From positions 1 through 7,469 of the forward strand of contig JAUXKD010000016.1 of the NCBI GenBank assembly GCA_030624445.1: a stretch of 7,469 bases of DNA, read 5' to 3'. Of this stretch, positions 1-6,293 are shown one piece after another. Within the stretch, counting starts at the first letter, position 1; each line of letters begins with the position of its first letter. Source of the stretch: Candidatus Aenigmatarchaeota archaeon (lineage in GTDB: Archaea > Aenigmatarchaeota > Aenigmatarchaeia > QMZP01 > JAFGSV01). A model generated the notes under the pieces. That model did no database searches and was not told the origin of the DNA. It was given only the letters and a program-made list of their open reading frames with translations. The position numbers were made by a program, and so were the translations under genes.

Positions 1-182
1 TCGCAAAAAGGTGGCTTGTGAAGCACGTGACCCCCCTCAGGATCAAGATAGCCTTGCTTGAACTCGAAAGGGTCAATGCGATACGCTCCCATCCCGTTCT
101 CAAGGATATGGAGGGAAGGAAAATCGCGCAGGCTGAGCACACAATCATAGTGGCCGAAGAACCCATCGTAACGACGAAGTAG
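1..182 (+). CDS. map: Type II methionine aminopeptidase, C-terminal fragment
   Basis: Only the last 59 codons (from base 3) and a TAG stop at 180-182 lie in the window; the 5' part is beyond the left edge. The enzyme removes the initiator Met from nascent proteins in the cytosol, using a two-metal centre. The fragment starts with AKRWLVKH, matching the FAxRWL segment near the end of archaeal MetAPs, and continues through NAIRSHPVLKD to AQAEHTIIV. In the family the Glu of the AQxEHT motif (Glu45 of this fragment) is the last metal ligand, and the protein ends about ten residues later with TT(K/E), as here. The other ligands (two Asp, His, Glu) are outside the window. The gene converges on the MGMT-like gene with 19 bases between the two stops. 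No T-rich terminator is seen in that gap. Identification is by recalled family motifs, not by a search. Confidence 0.9.
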   Translation, partial: AKRWLVKHVTPLRIKIALLELERVNAIRSHPVLKDMEGRKIAQAEHTIIVAEEPIVTTK

Positions 183-201
183 CGTATTCGATGCCTGTCA
201 A

Positions 202-492
202 TCAGATCCTGTGCAGATATGCTCCAAGATCCACTTTCCCTTCCTTTACCACTATTCCGTTTTTGTTGAGAAGCCTTATCTTCTTCGGGACGCCTCCCCC
301 GTAGCCACCGATTTCACCGTTCGAACACACAACCCTGAAGCATTGGATGTTTACAGGGTCCTTGTTCGTTTTCATGAATATGCCGACGGCCCTCGGGTGC
401 GTTCCGGCGGCCTTTGCCAGTTCAGCGTAGGTGGTGACCCTGTTTTCGGGCACTTTCTTAAGTAGTGAATATACAAGCTCTCTCTTGTCCAT
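202..492 (-). CDS. MGMT-fold DNA-binding protein (alkyltransferase-like), atypical active site
   Basis: The 96-residue product matches the C-terminal DNA-binding domain of O6-alkylguanine-DNA alkyltransferases and the alkyltransferase-like (ATL) proteins. Visible family features are the TTYAELAKAAG segment (Tyr22, the DNA-contacting Tyr of the helix-turn-helix), PRAVG with the arginine-finger position at Arg34, and the active-site region around Cys51 followed by RVV and GEIGGYGGG. The usual PCHRV is QCFRV here: the acceptor Cys is kept, but its partner His is Phe52. The usual Glu in the LLxxEG motif is Asn78. It may therefore be a weak alkyltransferase, an ATL that recognises damage, or a lineage-specific variant. 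I chose the ATG at 492: an ATG at 558 would overlap the zinc-ribbon gene and add a Lys-rich leader unlike the family, and a TATA-like box lies about 23 bases upstream of 492, which suits a leaderless mRNA. Confidence 0.8.
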   Translation of the reverse strand: MDKRELVYSLLKKVPENRVTTYAELAKAAGTHPRAVGIFMKTNKDPVNIQCFRVVCSNGEIGGYGGGVPKKIRLLNKNGIVVKEGKVDLGAYLHRI

Positions 493-509
493 GAGGAGAC
501 TTGACGTAT

Positions 510-519
510 AGAATAAAAA
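510..519 (-). promoter_or_regulatory. Possible BoxA (TATA box) for the MGMT-like gene
   Basis: On the minus strand the stretch TTTTTATTCT is centred about 23 bases before the ATG at 492, and no Shine-Dalgarno sequence precedes that ATG. In archaea a TATA box about 25 bases upstream of the start codon is typical of leaderless transcripts. The motif is only an approximate match to the archaeal consensus, and the gene could also be read from the upstream ribosomal promoter. Confidence 0.35.
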
Positions 520-520
520 G

Positions 521-673
521 CTAGCTCCAGAAGTCTTCCGTTTCCTTTTCGCTCTCAACGATCAGGCCGAACCTTGAAAATATGCTGTAACAGCTCGGGC
601 ACTTCCATACCTCCGGTTTCCTGTTCCACATCTTGCCGTGAGTCCCGCAAATGGGACATTTGTCAGCCAACAT
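521..673 (-). CDS. Small zinc-ribbon protein, 50 residues, function unknown
   Basis: A short ORF from ATG at 673 to TAG at 523-521. The product carries two Cys knuckles, CPIC (Cys6, Cys9) and CPSC (Cys25, Cys28), 15 residues apart, which is the usual layout of a four-Cys zinc ribbon. Between them is a basic and aromatic stretch (KMWNRKPEVWK). An aromatic/hydrophobic run (SIFSRFGLIVE) and an acidic C-terminus ending in EDFWS follow. It sits 18 bases after the eL32 stop and 28 bases before the MGMT-like gene, all on one strand, so cotranscription is likely. It is in the same frame as eL32, six codons beyond the eL32 TAG stop. A weak AGGTTA lies upstream of the ATG. I do not recognise a named family. 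The position suggests a link to the ribosome or nucleic acids, but that is inference. Confidence 0.75.
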   Translation of the reverse strand: MLADKCPICGTHGKMWNRKPEVWKCPSCYSIFSRFGLIVESEKETEDFWS

Positions 674-691
674 AAATATAACCCGAATAAC

Positions 692-1102
692 CTATTTCGA
701 CTCCTTGAGTCTGAACTTGTATGCGTTGAGTATATTCAGCCCGCTTTTTTCCGCTTCCAGTATTATTTCGGTTCTTTTCTTTCTCCCCACCGTGGAGGAG
801 ATTACCGCGGCATCCTTTTTCGGGTCCAGCTTCCCCACGCCCGCTTTGTCAGAGACGATCACGCTCCTGTAACCGTTTTTCGTCAGTCCTCTGACCTCCT
901 TTGGACCCCTGTAACCGGTACCGGGCTTCCTGCCCCTTGCCTTCTCAGACATCCTGAGCTTTGAATGCCTCCCTCTGGGTTTTCTCCATGAATCCACAAG
1001 CCTTTTGTACCTGTATCCTTCCTGTCTCTTGAATTTGGGTTTCTTTTTCTTCATCCTTTGCCTCATCCTGAGCAATTTTGAAAATAGGGTTTCTCCTGCC
1101 AT
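692..1102 (-). CDS. rpl32e: Large-subunit ribosomal protein eL32
   Basis: The 136-residue, strongly basic product is the archaeal/eukaryotic 50S protein eL32, which has no bacterial counterpart. The diagnostic core is KPKFKRQEGYRYKRL (about residues 21-35) followed by SWRKPRGRHSKLR (38-50), the counterpart of the family's FxRQ...KRLxxxWRxPRGxxSKxR. Next come a conserved GYRGPKEVRGL segment (63-73) and a C-terminal VGRKKRTEIILEAE helix (105-118). Length is normal for archaea. The ATG start follows the uL6 stop by one base and has a strong AGGAGG eight bases upstream, so the two genes are translationally coupled. In most archaea eL32 is followed by eL19, uL18 and uS5. Here a zinc-ribbon gene follows instead, so the ribosomal cluster is broken at this point. 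Confidence 0.96.
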   Translation of the reverse strand: MAGETLFSKLLRMRQRMKKKKPKFKRQEGYRYKRLVDSWRKPRGRHSKLRMSEKARGRKPGTGYRGPKEVRGLTKNGYRSVIVSDKAGVGKLDPKKDAAVISSTVGRKKRTEIILEAEKSGLNILNAYKFRLKESK

Positions 1103-1103
1103 A

Positions 1104-1646
1104 TCAACTTCCTCCTTCCGGTGGGGCCGCCTTCTGTGTTACGTACAAACCATCCTGGAACACCCTCCTGTCGAATCCCTTCACCTTTGTCTTATGCTCC
1201 ATGTTTGCGGCGGTCTGGCCAACCTTCTCTTTGTCTATCCCGGAAAGCGTCACAACGTCACCCTGTATTTTTATTTCGACACCATCCAATATCTCGGCGG
1301 TTCTCGAAGAGCGCTCCCCGAGGAAATTTTTGATGATGAGCTTGTTTTCTTGCGTCTCCAGTTTCACAGGGAAGTGCGCGTAAACCAGTTTGAGGTTGCA
1401 TTCAAACCCCTTGCTCACGCCTGTGATCATGTTATTCAAATGGCCTCTCCACGTGCCAGCCAGTGATTTGACTTTTCTCCTTTCAGAATCAGAAGTGATC
1501 ACCAGTTTTCCTTCCCCTTTCTCGACTTTGACGTGAGGGTGTCTGAATTCCCTCGCCAATTCACCCTTCGGTCCTTTCACCTTCACGGTCTTCCCTTCGA
1601 GGGAAACCTCGATCCCTTCGCCAACAGGCACTTCGTACTCAGGCAT
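1104..1646 (-). CDS. rpl6: Large-subunit ribosomal protein uL6
   Basis: The 180-residue product is uL6, a 50S protein near the base of the L7/L12 stalk and the sarcin-ricin loop. The N-terminal repeat shows VEGKTVxVKGPKGELxR in the form SLEGKTVKVKGPKGELAREF (about residues 15-34). The middle has RKVKSLAGTWRGHLNNMITGV (about 57-77). The C-terminal repeat has NFLGERSSRTAEI (about 107-119) and GIDKEKVGQTAANME (about 136-150), with the terminal FxxRVFQDGLYV. I chose the ATG at 1646 over the in-frame TTG at 1661 because the protein then begins in line with family members and GTGAT, a match to the anti-Shine-Dalgarno region, lies just upstream. It is the first gene of the minus-strand run, with its promoter in the AT-rich gap to 1743. 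In other archaea uS8 normally precedes it; here a divergent agmatinase does. Confidence 0.96.
   Translation of the reverse strand: MPEYEVPVGEGIEVSLEGKTVKVKGPKGELAREFRHPHVKVEKGEGKLVITSDSERRKVKSLAGTWRGHLNNMITGVSKGFECNLKLVYAHFPVKLETQENKLIIKNFLGERSSRTAEILDGVEIKIQGDVVTLSGIDKEKVGQTAANMEHKTKVKGFDRRVFQDGLYVTQKAAPPEGGS
1111..1116 (-). promoter_or_regulatory. Shine-Dalgarno of eL32
   Basis: AGGAGG on the minus strand lies inside the last codons of uL6 and eight bases before the eL32 ATG at 1102. It is the strongest ribosome binding site seen in this gene run and fixes the eL32 start. Confidence 0.8.
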
Positions 1647-1743
1647 GTTATCACAAGACAAGATTATTCAATATATTTGTAGCACTATACTTATACAATA
1701 TATAAATAATGCATTTTTAAAATCCGCCCTTATTCTAAGTATT
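1647..1743. promoter_or_regulatory. Divergent promoter region between uL6 and agmatinase
   Basis: This 97-bp gap is very AT-rich compared with the genes on either side. It holds several TATA-like elements that can serve both directions. For uL6 (minus strand), TTTATATA at 1706-1699 matches the archaeal BoxA consensus and would give a leader of about 30 bases containing the GTGAT ribosome binding site. A second one, AATATATT at 1677-1670, is placed for a leaderless start. For agmatinase (plus strand), TTTTTAAAA at 1714-1722 is centred 26 bases before the ATG, as expected for a leaderless mRNA, and no Shine-Dalgarno is seen there. Which boxes are used cannot be decided from sequence alone. Confidence 0.6.
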
Positions 1744-2586
1744 ATGAGCGATCTCTACGTTGAGGACCCACTTACGTTCTGGTGCAACAACTACGGCCTG
1801 GGGAGTGCGGAGGTTGTCTTTCTCGGCATCCCCTTTGACGGGACCTCATGTTTCAGGGTCGGCAGCAGGGAAGCCCCGAACAGGATAAGGACGATGTCGT
1901 ACAACCTTGAAACCTACAGCGAGTTATGCAGAAAAGACCTGAAAGATTTGAAGATGCTTGATTACGGAAACGTCATTGTGAGCCCCGGCGACACCGGGGA
2001 ATCCATGAGAAGGATAAAGGAAACCGTTGCAGACATTTCCGGCAAATTTCCAGTGATAGTGGGCGGGGAACACACGATCACACTTCCCGTTGTCCAGTCG
2101 ATGCTCAGGAAATACCCCGATTTGCATGTCCTGCAGTTCGATGCCCATCTGGATTTGAAAAACGAATACGCAGGGAGCAAATTCTCCCACGTCACGGTAA
2201 TGCGCAGGCTTGTGGAAATACTCGGCAAGAAGAGGATAATACAAGTCGGCGCCAGATCCTTTTCCGCCGAGGAAAGGGAGTTTTCAAGGAAAAACAATAT
2301 TTTGAAATCCCTGGAAAGGCTTCCGGGGTTCGGATTCAAAGGTCCGGTCTACATCACGGTGGACATGGATGTATTCGATCCCGCTTTCGCGCCGGGGGTT
2401 TCAACTCCCGAGCCTAACGGTTTGGACCCTGGAGAATTTCTTGAAACCATAAACTCGATGAAAAATCAAATGGACGTTATCGGTTTTGATGTTGTCGAGA
2501 CCTGTCCCCCTTACGATACTTCAGACGTTACATCACTTCTTTCCGCGAAGGTGATCATGGAGATGTTGCTGGCCTTGAAGAAGTAA
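1744..2586 (+). CDS. speB: Agmatinase-type ureohydrolase
   Basis: The 280-residue product belongs to the arginase/agmatinase family, dimanganese enzymes that hydrolyse guanidino groups to release urea. Agmatinase makes putrescine from agmatine for polyamine synthesis. All family motifs are complete: GGEHTIT (107-113, metal ligand His110), FDAHLD (132-137, ligands Asp133, His135, Asp137) followed by SHVTVMRR, and TVDMDVFDPAFAPG (Asp207 and Asp209) followed by TPEPNGL. A C-terminal DVVETCPPYD carries the conserved Glu252. The N-terminal LGIPFDGTSCFRVGSREAPNRIR is also typical. I chose the ATG at 1744, not the upstream in-frame ATG at 1645: the extra 33 residues are encoded by AT-rich promoter DNA and overlap the uL6 start. 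Related activities (guanidinobutyrase, arginase) are not excluded by motifs alone. The gene faces rpoA2, and their stop codons touch with no base between. Confidence 0.9.
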   Translation: MSDLYVEDPLTFWCNNYGLGSAEVVFLGIPFDGTSCFRVGSREAPNRIRTMSYNLETYSELCRKDLKDLKMLDYGNVIVSPGDTGESMRRIKETVADISGKFPVIVGGEHTITLPVVQSMLRKYPDLHVLQFDAHLDLKNEYAGSKFSHVTVMRRLVEILGKKRIIQVGARSFSAEEREFSRKNNILKSLERLPGFGFKGPVYITVDMDVFDPAFAPGVSTPEPNGLDPGEFLETINSMKNQMDVIGFDVVETCPPYDTSDVTSLLSAKVIMEMLLALKK

Positions 2587-3825
2587 CTATTTTTTCTTTT
2601 TGCCGCCCTTGACAGCTTTGGAGCTGGCGGGTTTTTTCTCCACCAAAGCCTTCCCGCCTTTTCCCGATTTCTTCGGGGCTTCTTTCTTCCCAGGCTTCTT
2701 GGCTTCCGGTTTTTTGGCCGCCCCAGCGGGTATGTCGCCGTACAGGTCAAAGGCGCCCGTGCCTACCGGCATCACCTGGTTCATCATTATGTTTTCGACT
2801 ATCCCTACCAAGTCGTCAGACTCGTTCTTTATCGCTGATGAAATCATGTGTTTTTTCGTTTCCTCGAAGGCGGCTCTCGCAAGCATGGATTTCTTTTGTC
2901 CTGCTATGCCGTACCTTCCTATGGGTTTTATGATCCCCGTGTGCGTCATGAGGTCGGCCAGCAGCATGATGTATCTGATGTCCACGTTCAGTCCCTGTTC
3001 ATCGAGGGTGTACCTGGCCTGCCTTATTATGGCGTTTCTGGCGGCTTCTATCCCAAAAACATCCATGACTTCAAAAACGTTGTTGCTTGCGATCCTTTCG
3101 GAGTCCACGCCCTTTATCTTAAGGGTCTTTTTCAGGTTTGACCCGAGAGTGTGTATCACCCACTCTTCATTTTCCTTGTTGACTATCGCCTGGGTCACTC
3201 CTTTTATGCCTTTCAGGTGCGATTCCAGCAGTCTGTACTTCAGCTTGTAAAGGTTCTTGATATCGAATGTGGTGCTCCTCGCTTTCAGTTCGTCGCCATC
3301 CACATCGATCTTTACCTTTTTCAGCGTCTGCATTTTCTTTTTAACGGTTTCGGCGTCCAGTTCAAGCCCCTTGACCAGTCGCATATCGAGCTTGCATGTA
3401 ATTTCCAGATTGGTCAGGTCCGTTACATCGTAGATGACCAAATCCCTGAGCTTCACCTGCTTTACGTTCTCCGCCACCCTTTTCGCCTTTTCCATCGTCT
3501 GGCACTCCGGAAGCAGGTAAATGGTCATGGTCGGTGTTTTTATCTCCTTCCTGGCATCGAAAATCTCGATAAGCCTTGGAAGACCAAGCGTGACCTGTAT
3601 ACCCGCGGTTCCTGCGAAGTGGTAGGTTCGCATAGTCATCTGGGTGGCCGGCTCGGAGAGCGACTGGGCCGCTATTACACCTATGGTTTCATGAGGGTTG
3701 TACAAGTATTTCACGAAGTTTTCCCTGGCCTTCTCCAGCAATTTCTTTTTCTCCTGTTCGTTCTTCGCTTCCCTGTCTATTTCCTTGATTATCTTCGGTG
3801 GCAAATCAATGCTCATTCTTTCCAA
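2587..3825 (-). CDS. rpoA2: DNA-directed RNA polymerase subunit A'' (RpoA2)
   Basis: This is the C-terminal part of the split archaeal largest RNA polymerase subunit. It supplies the trigger loop and part of the jaw and clamp base. The signature run TIGVIAAQ begins near residue 47 and leads into the trigger-loop region, followed by VTLGLPRLIEIFDARK (78-93). The end of the core has THTGIIKPIGRYGIAG (294-309) and MPVGTGAFDLYG. The trigger-loop motif reads SEPATQMTMRTYH (57-69) where GEPGTQ is almost invariant. After about residue 364 there is a tail of some 48 residues rich in Lys, Ala, Gly and Pro, ending in KKKK, that most A'' subunits lack. I chose TTG at 3825 because GGTGAT lies five bases before it. 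ATG at 3816 (three codons later, forming ATGA with the rpoA1 stop) is a good alternative. The gene overlaps the end of rpoA1. Confidence 0.95.
   Translation of the reverse strand: MERMSIDLPPKIIKEIDREAKNEQEKKKLLEKARENFVKYLYNPHETIGVIAAQSLSEPATQMTMRTYHFAGTAGIQVTLGLPRLIEIFDARKEIKTPTMTIYLLPECQTMEKAKRVAENVKQVKLRDLVIYDVTDLTNLEITCKLDMRLVKGLELDAETVKKKMQTLKKVKIDVDGDELKARSTTFDIKNLYKLKYRLLESHLKGIKGVTQAIVNKENEEWVIHTLGSNLKKTLKIKGVDSERIASNNVFEVMDVFGIEAARNAIIRQARYTLDEQGLNVDIRYIMLLADLMTHTGIIKPIGRYGIAGQKKSMLARAAFEETKKHMISSAIKNESDDLVGIVENIMMNQVMPVGTGAFDLYGDIPAGAAKKPEAKKPGKKEAPKKSGKGGKALVEKKPASSKAVKGGKKKK
2590..2601 (+). terminator. Oligo-T tract after agmatinase, probable terminator
   Basis: Four bases after the agmatinase stop the plus strand reads six T, one C, five T. 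T-rich tracts are the main intrinsic terminators of archaeal RNA polymerase. The same bases, read on the other strand, encode the final lysines of RpoA2, so they may serve both purposes. Its use as a terminator is inferred from position and composition. Confidence 0.5.
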
Positions 3826-6293
3826 TTCACATCACCCCGTTCTGATTTCGATGGGTCCACGCCGTCTTCACCAGCCATGAACTGGATTATGCCGCCCACC
3901 GAGTTTTTCACTACCAGATTATCCGTGACGTGGATGTCCTGCAGGGCGTTTATTAGCCTTCTCTGCATGTATCCGCTTTTCCTGGTTCTCAGTGATTTGT
4001 CCATGAGGCCTTCCCTGCCGTTCATTATGTTCCAGAACAACTCTGCCGGAGCCAGTGCCTGCTTGAAGCCCCTTTTTACGAACCCGTGCGCATCTGCTGA
4101 AAGGTCGCCTTTCTTGAAATGCGGCAGGGTCCTCTTGATGTAACCCCTTCTTATCCTCTGCCCGAGGATGGCCTCCTGACCCACGCATGCGGCCATCTGG
4201 GTTATGTTGATGAGGGAGCCCTTGGCACCGGAATCGGCCATCACGATCATGTCACTGGACTTGATACGCTCCTCCACTATCTGTGATATGTCGTTAAGCT
4301 CTTGCGCAAGAACGTTCAGTATCTGGGTTTCCAGTGACTCCTCGGCGGTGAGGCCTGGCAGTATCTTCAGCTTTTTGCCGTTGTATTTTTGTATCAGTTC
4401 ATTGGATCCCTTTTCGGCTTTATCAACCCTCTTGCTTACCTCTTCCATTATCTGAGGGGGCAGGTCAAGGTCGGAAATGCCTATGGAAAATCCCCTTCTG
4501 GCAAGGTATGAAGTGGCAAGCCTGGCGCAATCGTCAATGAACCTTTTTATTTTTTCCGTGTCGGTTACCCGGTGCAGTTTGGTGATTATCTTGCCCTTGA
4601 ACGCCCCGACTGCCGCGGAATCTATTGTACCGATAACCAGTTCCCCGTCTTTTATTTTCACCCATGCGTCATAGAGGCATTTATCCTTGGTGCATTCATC
4701 ACACTGCTTGCAGCAGTTAGATTTGAATTCCATATTGAGGTTCTTCGGCAGCATCATGCTGAATATTTCCTTTCCTGATAACTTCTCTTTATCGGGCACT
4801 TCCACATCCATTCCGGCTTCTCCAAAAATCCGAACCGCTTCCTTTTTGTCGAACATTTTCACTCCGTGCGTAAGTAGGTAAATGCCTGATATCTGGTCAA
4901 GGTCGAGCCCTATCAACGGGCCGCCGAACCTCGGAGATATTATGTTGTTCTTGACGTCCAGCAGTTCAGAAGCCTCCGATCTTGCCTCCTCTGTCTGCAG
5001 CGCATGGAGGTTCATCTCGTCCCCGTCAAAATCCGCGTTGTATGGGGGACAGACCTGCGGGGCTATTCTGAAGGTCTTGTAATTCATGACCCTTACCCGG
5101 TGAGCCATGATAGACGGCCTGTGCAAAGAAGGCTGCCTGTTGAAAAGCACGATATCACCGTCCTGCAGCTGCCTGTCAACGTTCCATCCTTCCGTCAGGT
5201 TCTCTATTATGTCAGCCTTGTTTTCCGAGGTAACCTTTATCCTTCTGCCGTCAGGCCTTTTCACGTAATTGACCTTTTCCTTTTCTATCATTTCCTTTAT
5301 CTGCTTCATGTTGAGTTTCGTAACTGGCAGATCCAGCGTGAGCTCCTTGGCTATCACGTCAGGCACGCCAACCTCGTTTATGGATATCCTTGGATCCGGA
5401 GATATGACTGTCCTGGCCGAGAAATTGACCCTTTTGCCCAGAAGGTTTCCCCTGATTCTTCCCTCTTTTCCTTTCAGCCTTTGTATCATTCCTTTGAGAG
5501 GCCTTCCGCTTCTGTGCCTCGCCTGTGGCGCACCAGTGAGTTCGTTGTCAAAGTATGTGGACACGTGGTACTGCAACAGCTCCCACAGGTCCTTGATGAT
5601 GAAGTCGGGGGCGCCTATGTCTATGTTCTCCCTCAGAGACTGGTTGATCCTTACGATATCGACGAGCTTGTGTGTAAGATCGTCCTCTGATTTTTCACCG
5701 CTTTCGAGCGTTATGCTGGGCCTTGTGGTGACCGGTGAGACCGGCAGAAGCGTCAGAATTAACCACTCGGGTCTTCCTCCCAGGAATTCTACCTTCTTTA
5801 ACTCCTCCTCGGAGACCCTCTCAAACCTTTCCCTTATCTCTTCGGAGCTCATTTCCTCCTTGTCTTCGTAGAACGCATAGGGCTTCACGAATTTTATTTT
5901 CCCCTGCACCTCTCCGCAATGGGGACACTTGTTCGGTGCGTTTCTGCCAAGCTCCTTTACCGACTTTACAGCATCCTTGGACAGTATTTTCCCGCACTTC
6001 CTGCAGCTTATCTTGAGCAGCTGGTATATGGCCTTGACGTAAAGAATGTTCAAGATAGGTTTGGCAAGTTCCATGTACCCGAAATGGCCAGGGCAGTCGC
6101 CTATGCTGCTGCCGCACGTCCTGCAATGCAGGCCGGGATCAACCACACCAAGGCGGGGATCCATGACGCCACCTTCCACTGGATATCCGTCCACGTCGTA
6201 AAGGTCTGACGTCACTATTCTTACCATCGCCAGTGATGTTATTATAGTGGGTGAAAGTATACTGAACGAAATTCTTTTTATTCTCGATGCCAT
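3813..6293 (-). CDS. rpoA1: DNA-directed RNA polymerase subunit A' (RpoA1)
   Basis: The 826-residue product is the N-terminal part of the split archaeal largest subunit, carrying most of the clamp and the catalytic metal site. The start region has FSILSPTII and then GYPVEGGVMDPRLGVVDPG (36-54). Zinc sites are visible at CRTCGSSIGDCPGHFG (57-72) and at CRKC/CPHC (97-126). RxNLLGKRVNFSARTVISPDP (281-301) and NRQPSLHRPSIM (385-396) are typical. The absolutely conserved catalytic motif NADFDGDEMN (419-428) is intact, with three Asp for magnesium. A Cys-rich stretch CCKQCDECTKDKC (527-539) resembles one I recall in archaeal A' subunits. The bridge-helix region GREGLMDKSLRTRKSGYMQRRL (759-780) is near the end. 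The length is somewhat short for archaeal A'. The ATG shares one base with the rpoB stop (TAATG) and has GGTGAGG four bases upstream, so the genes are coupled. Confidence 0.97.
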   Translation of the reverse strand: MASRIKRISFSILSPTIITSLAMVRIVTSDLYDVDGYPVEGGVMDPRLGVVDPGLHCRTCGSSIGDCPGHFGYMELAKPILNILYVKAIYQLLKISCRKCGKILSKDAVKSVKELGRNAPNKCPHCGEVQGKIKFVKPYAFYEDKEEMSSEEIRERFERVSEEELKKVEFLGGRPEWLILTLLPVSPVTTRPSITLESGEKSEDDLTHKLVDIVRINQSLRENIDIGAPDFIIKDLWELLQYHVSTYFDNELTGAPQARHRSGRPLKGMIQRLKGKEGRIRGNLLGKRVNFSARTVISPDPRISINEVGVPDVIAKELTLDLPVTKLNMKQIKEMIEKEKVNYVKRPDGRRIKVTSENKADIIENLTEGWNVDRQLQDGDIVLFNRQPSLHRPSIMAHRVRVMNYKTFRIAPQVCPPYNADFDGDEMNLHALQTEEARSEASELLDVKNNIISPRFGGPLIGLDLDQISGIYLLTHGVKMFDKKEAVRIFGEAGMDVEVPDKEKLSGKEIFSMMLPKNLNMEFKSNCCKQCDECTKDKCLYDAWVKIKDGELVIGTIDSAAVGAFKGKIITKLHRVTDTEKIKRFIDDCARLATSYLARRGFSIGISDLDLPPQIMEEVSKRVDKAEKGSNELIQKYNGKKLKILPGLTAEESLETQILNVLAQELNDISQIVEERIKSSDMIVMADSGAKGSLINITQMAACVGQEAILGQRIRRGYIKRTLPHFKKGDLSADAHGFVKRGFKQALAPAELFWNIMNGREGLMDKSLRTRKSGYMQRRLINALQDIHVTDNLVVKNSVGGIIQFMAGEDGVDPSKSERGDVNWKE

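Noticed and set aside
493..558. MGMT-like protein start at the ATG at 558
   Set aside because: It would overlap the zinc-ribbon gene by 38 bases and add a leader not found in the family; the ATG at 492 fits homologues and a TATA-like box.
1647..1661. uL6 start at the TTG at 1661
   Set aside because: No ribosome binding site precedes it, and the ATG at 1646 aligns with the usual uL6 N-terminus.
1645..1743. Agmatinase start at the ATG at 1645
   Set aside because: The extra 33 residues come from AT-rich promoter DNA, do not resemble the family N-terminus and overlap the uL6 start.
3151..4143. Long open frame of 330 codons on the plus strand opposite rpoA2 and rpoA1
   Set aside because: It lies wholly antisense to two well-conserved polymerase genes, spans their junction, and its translation shows no recognisable domain; it is a by-product of their codon use.
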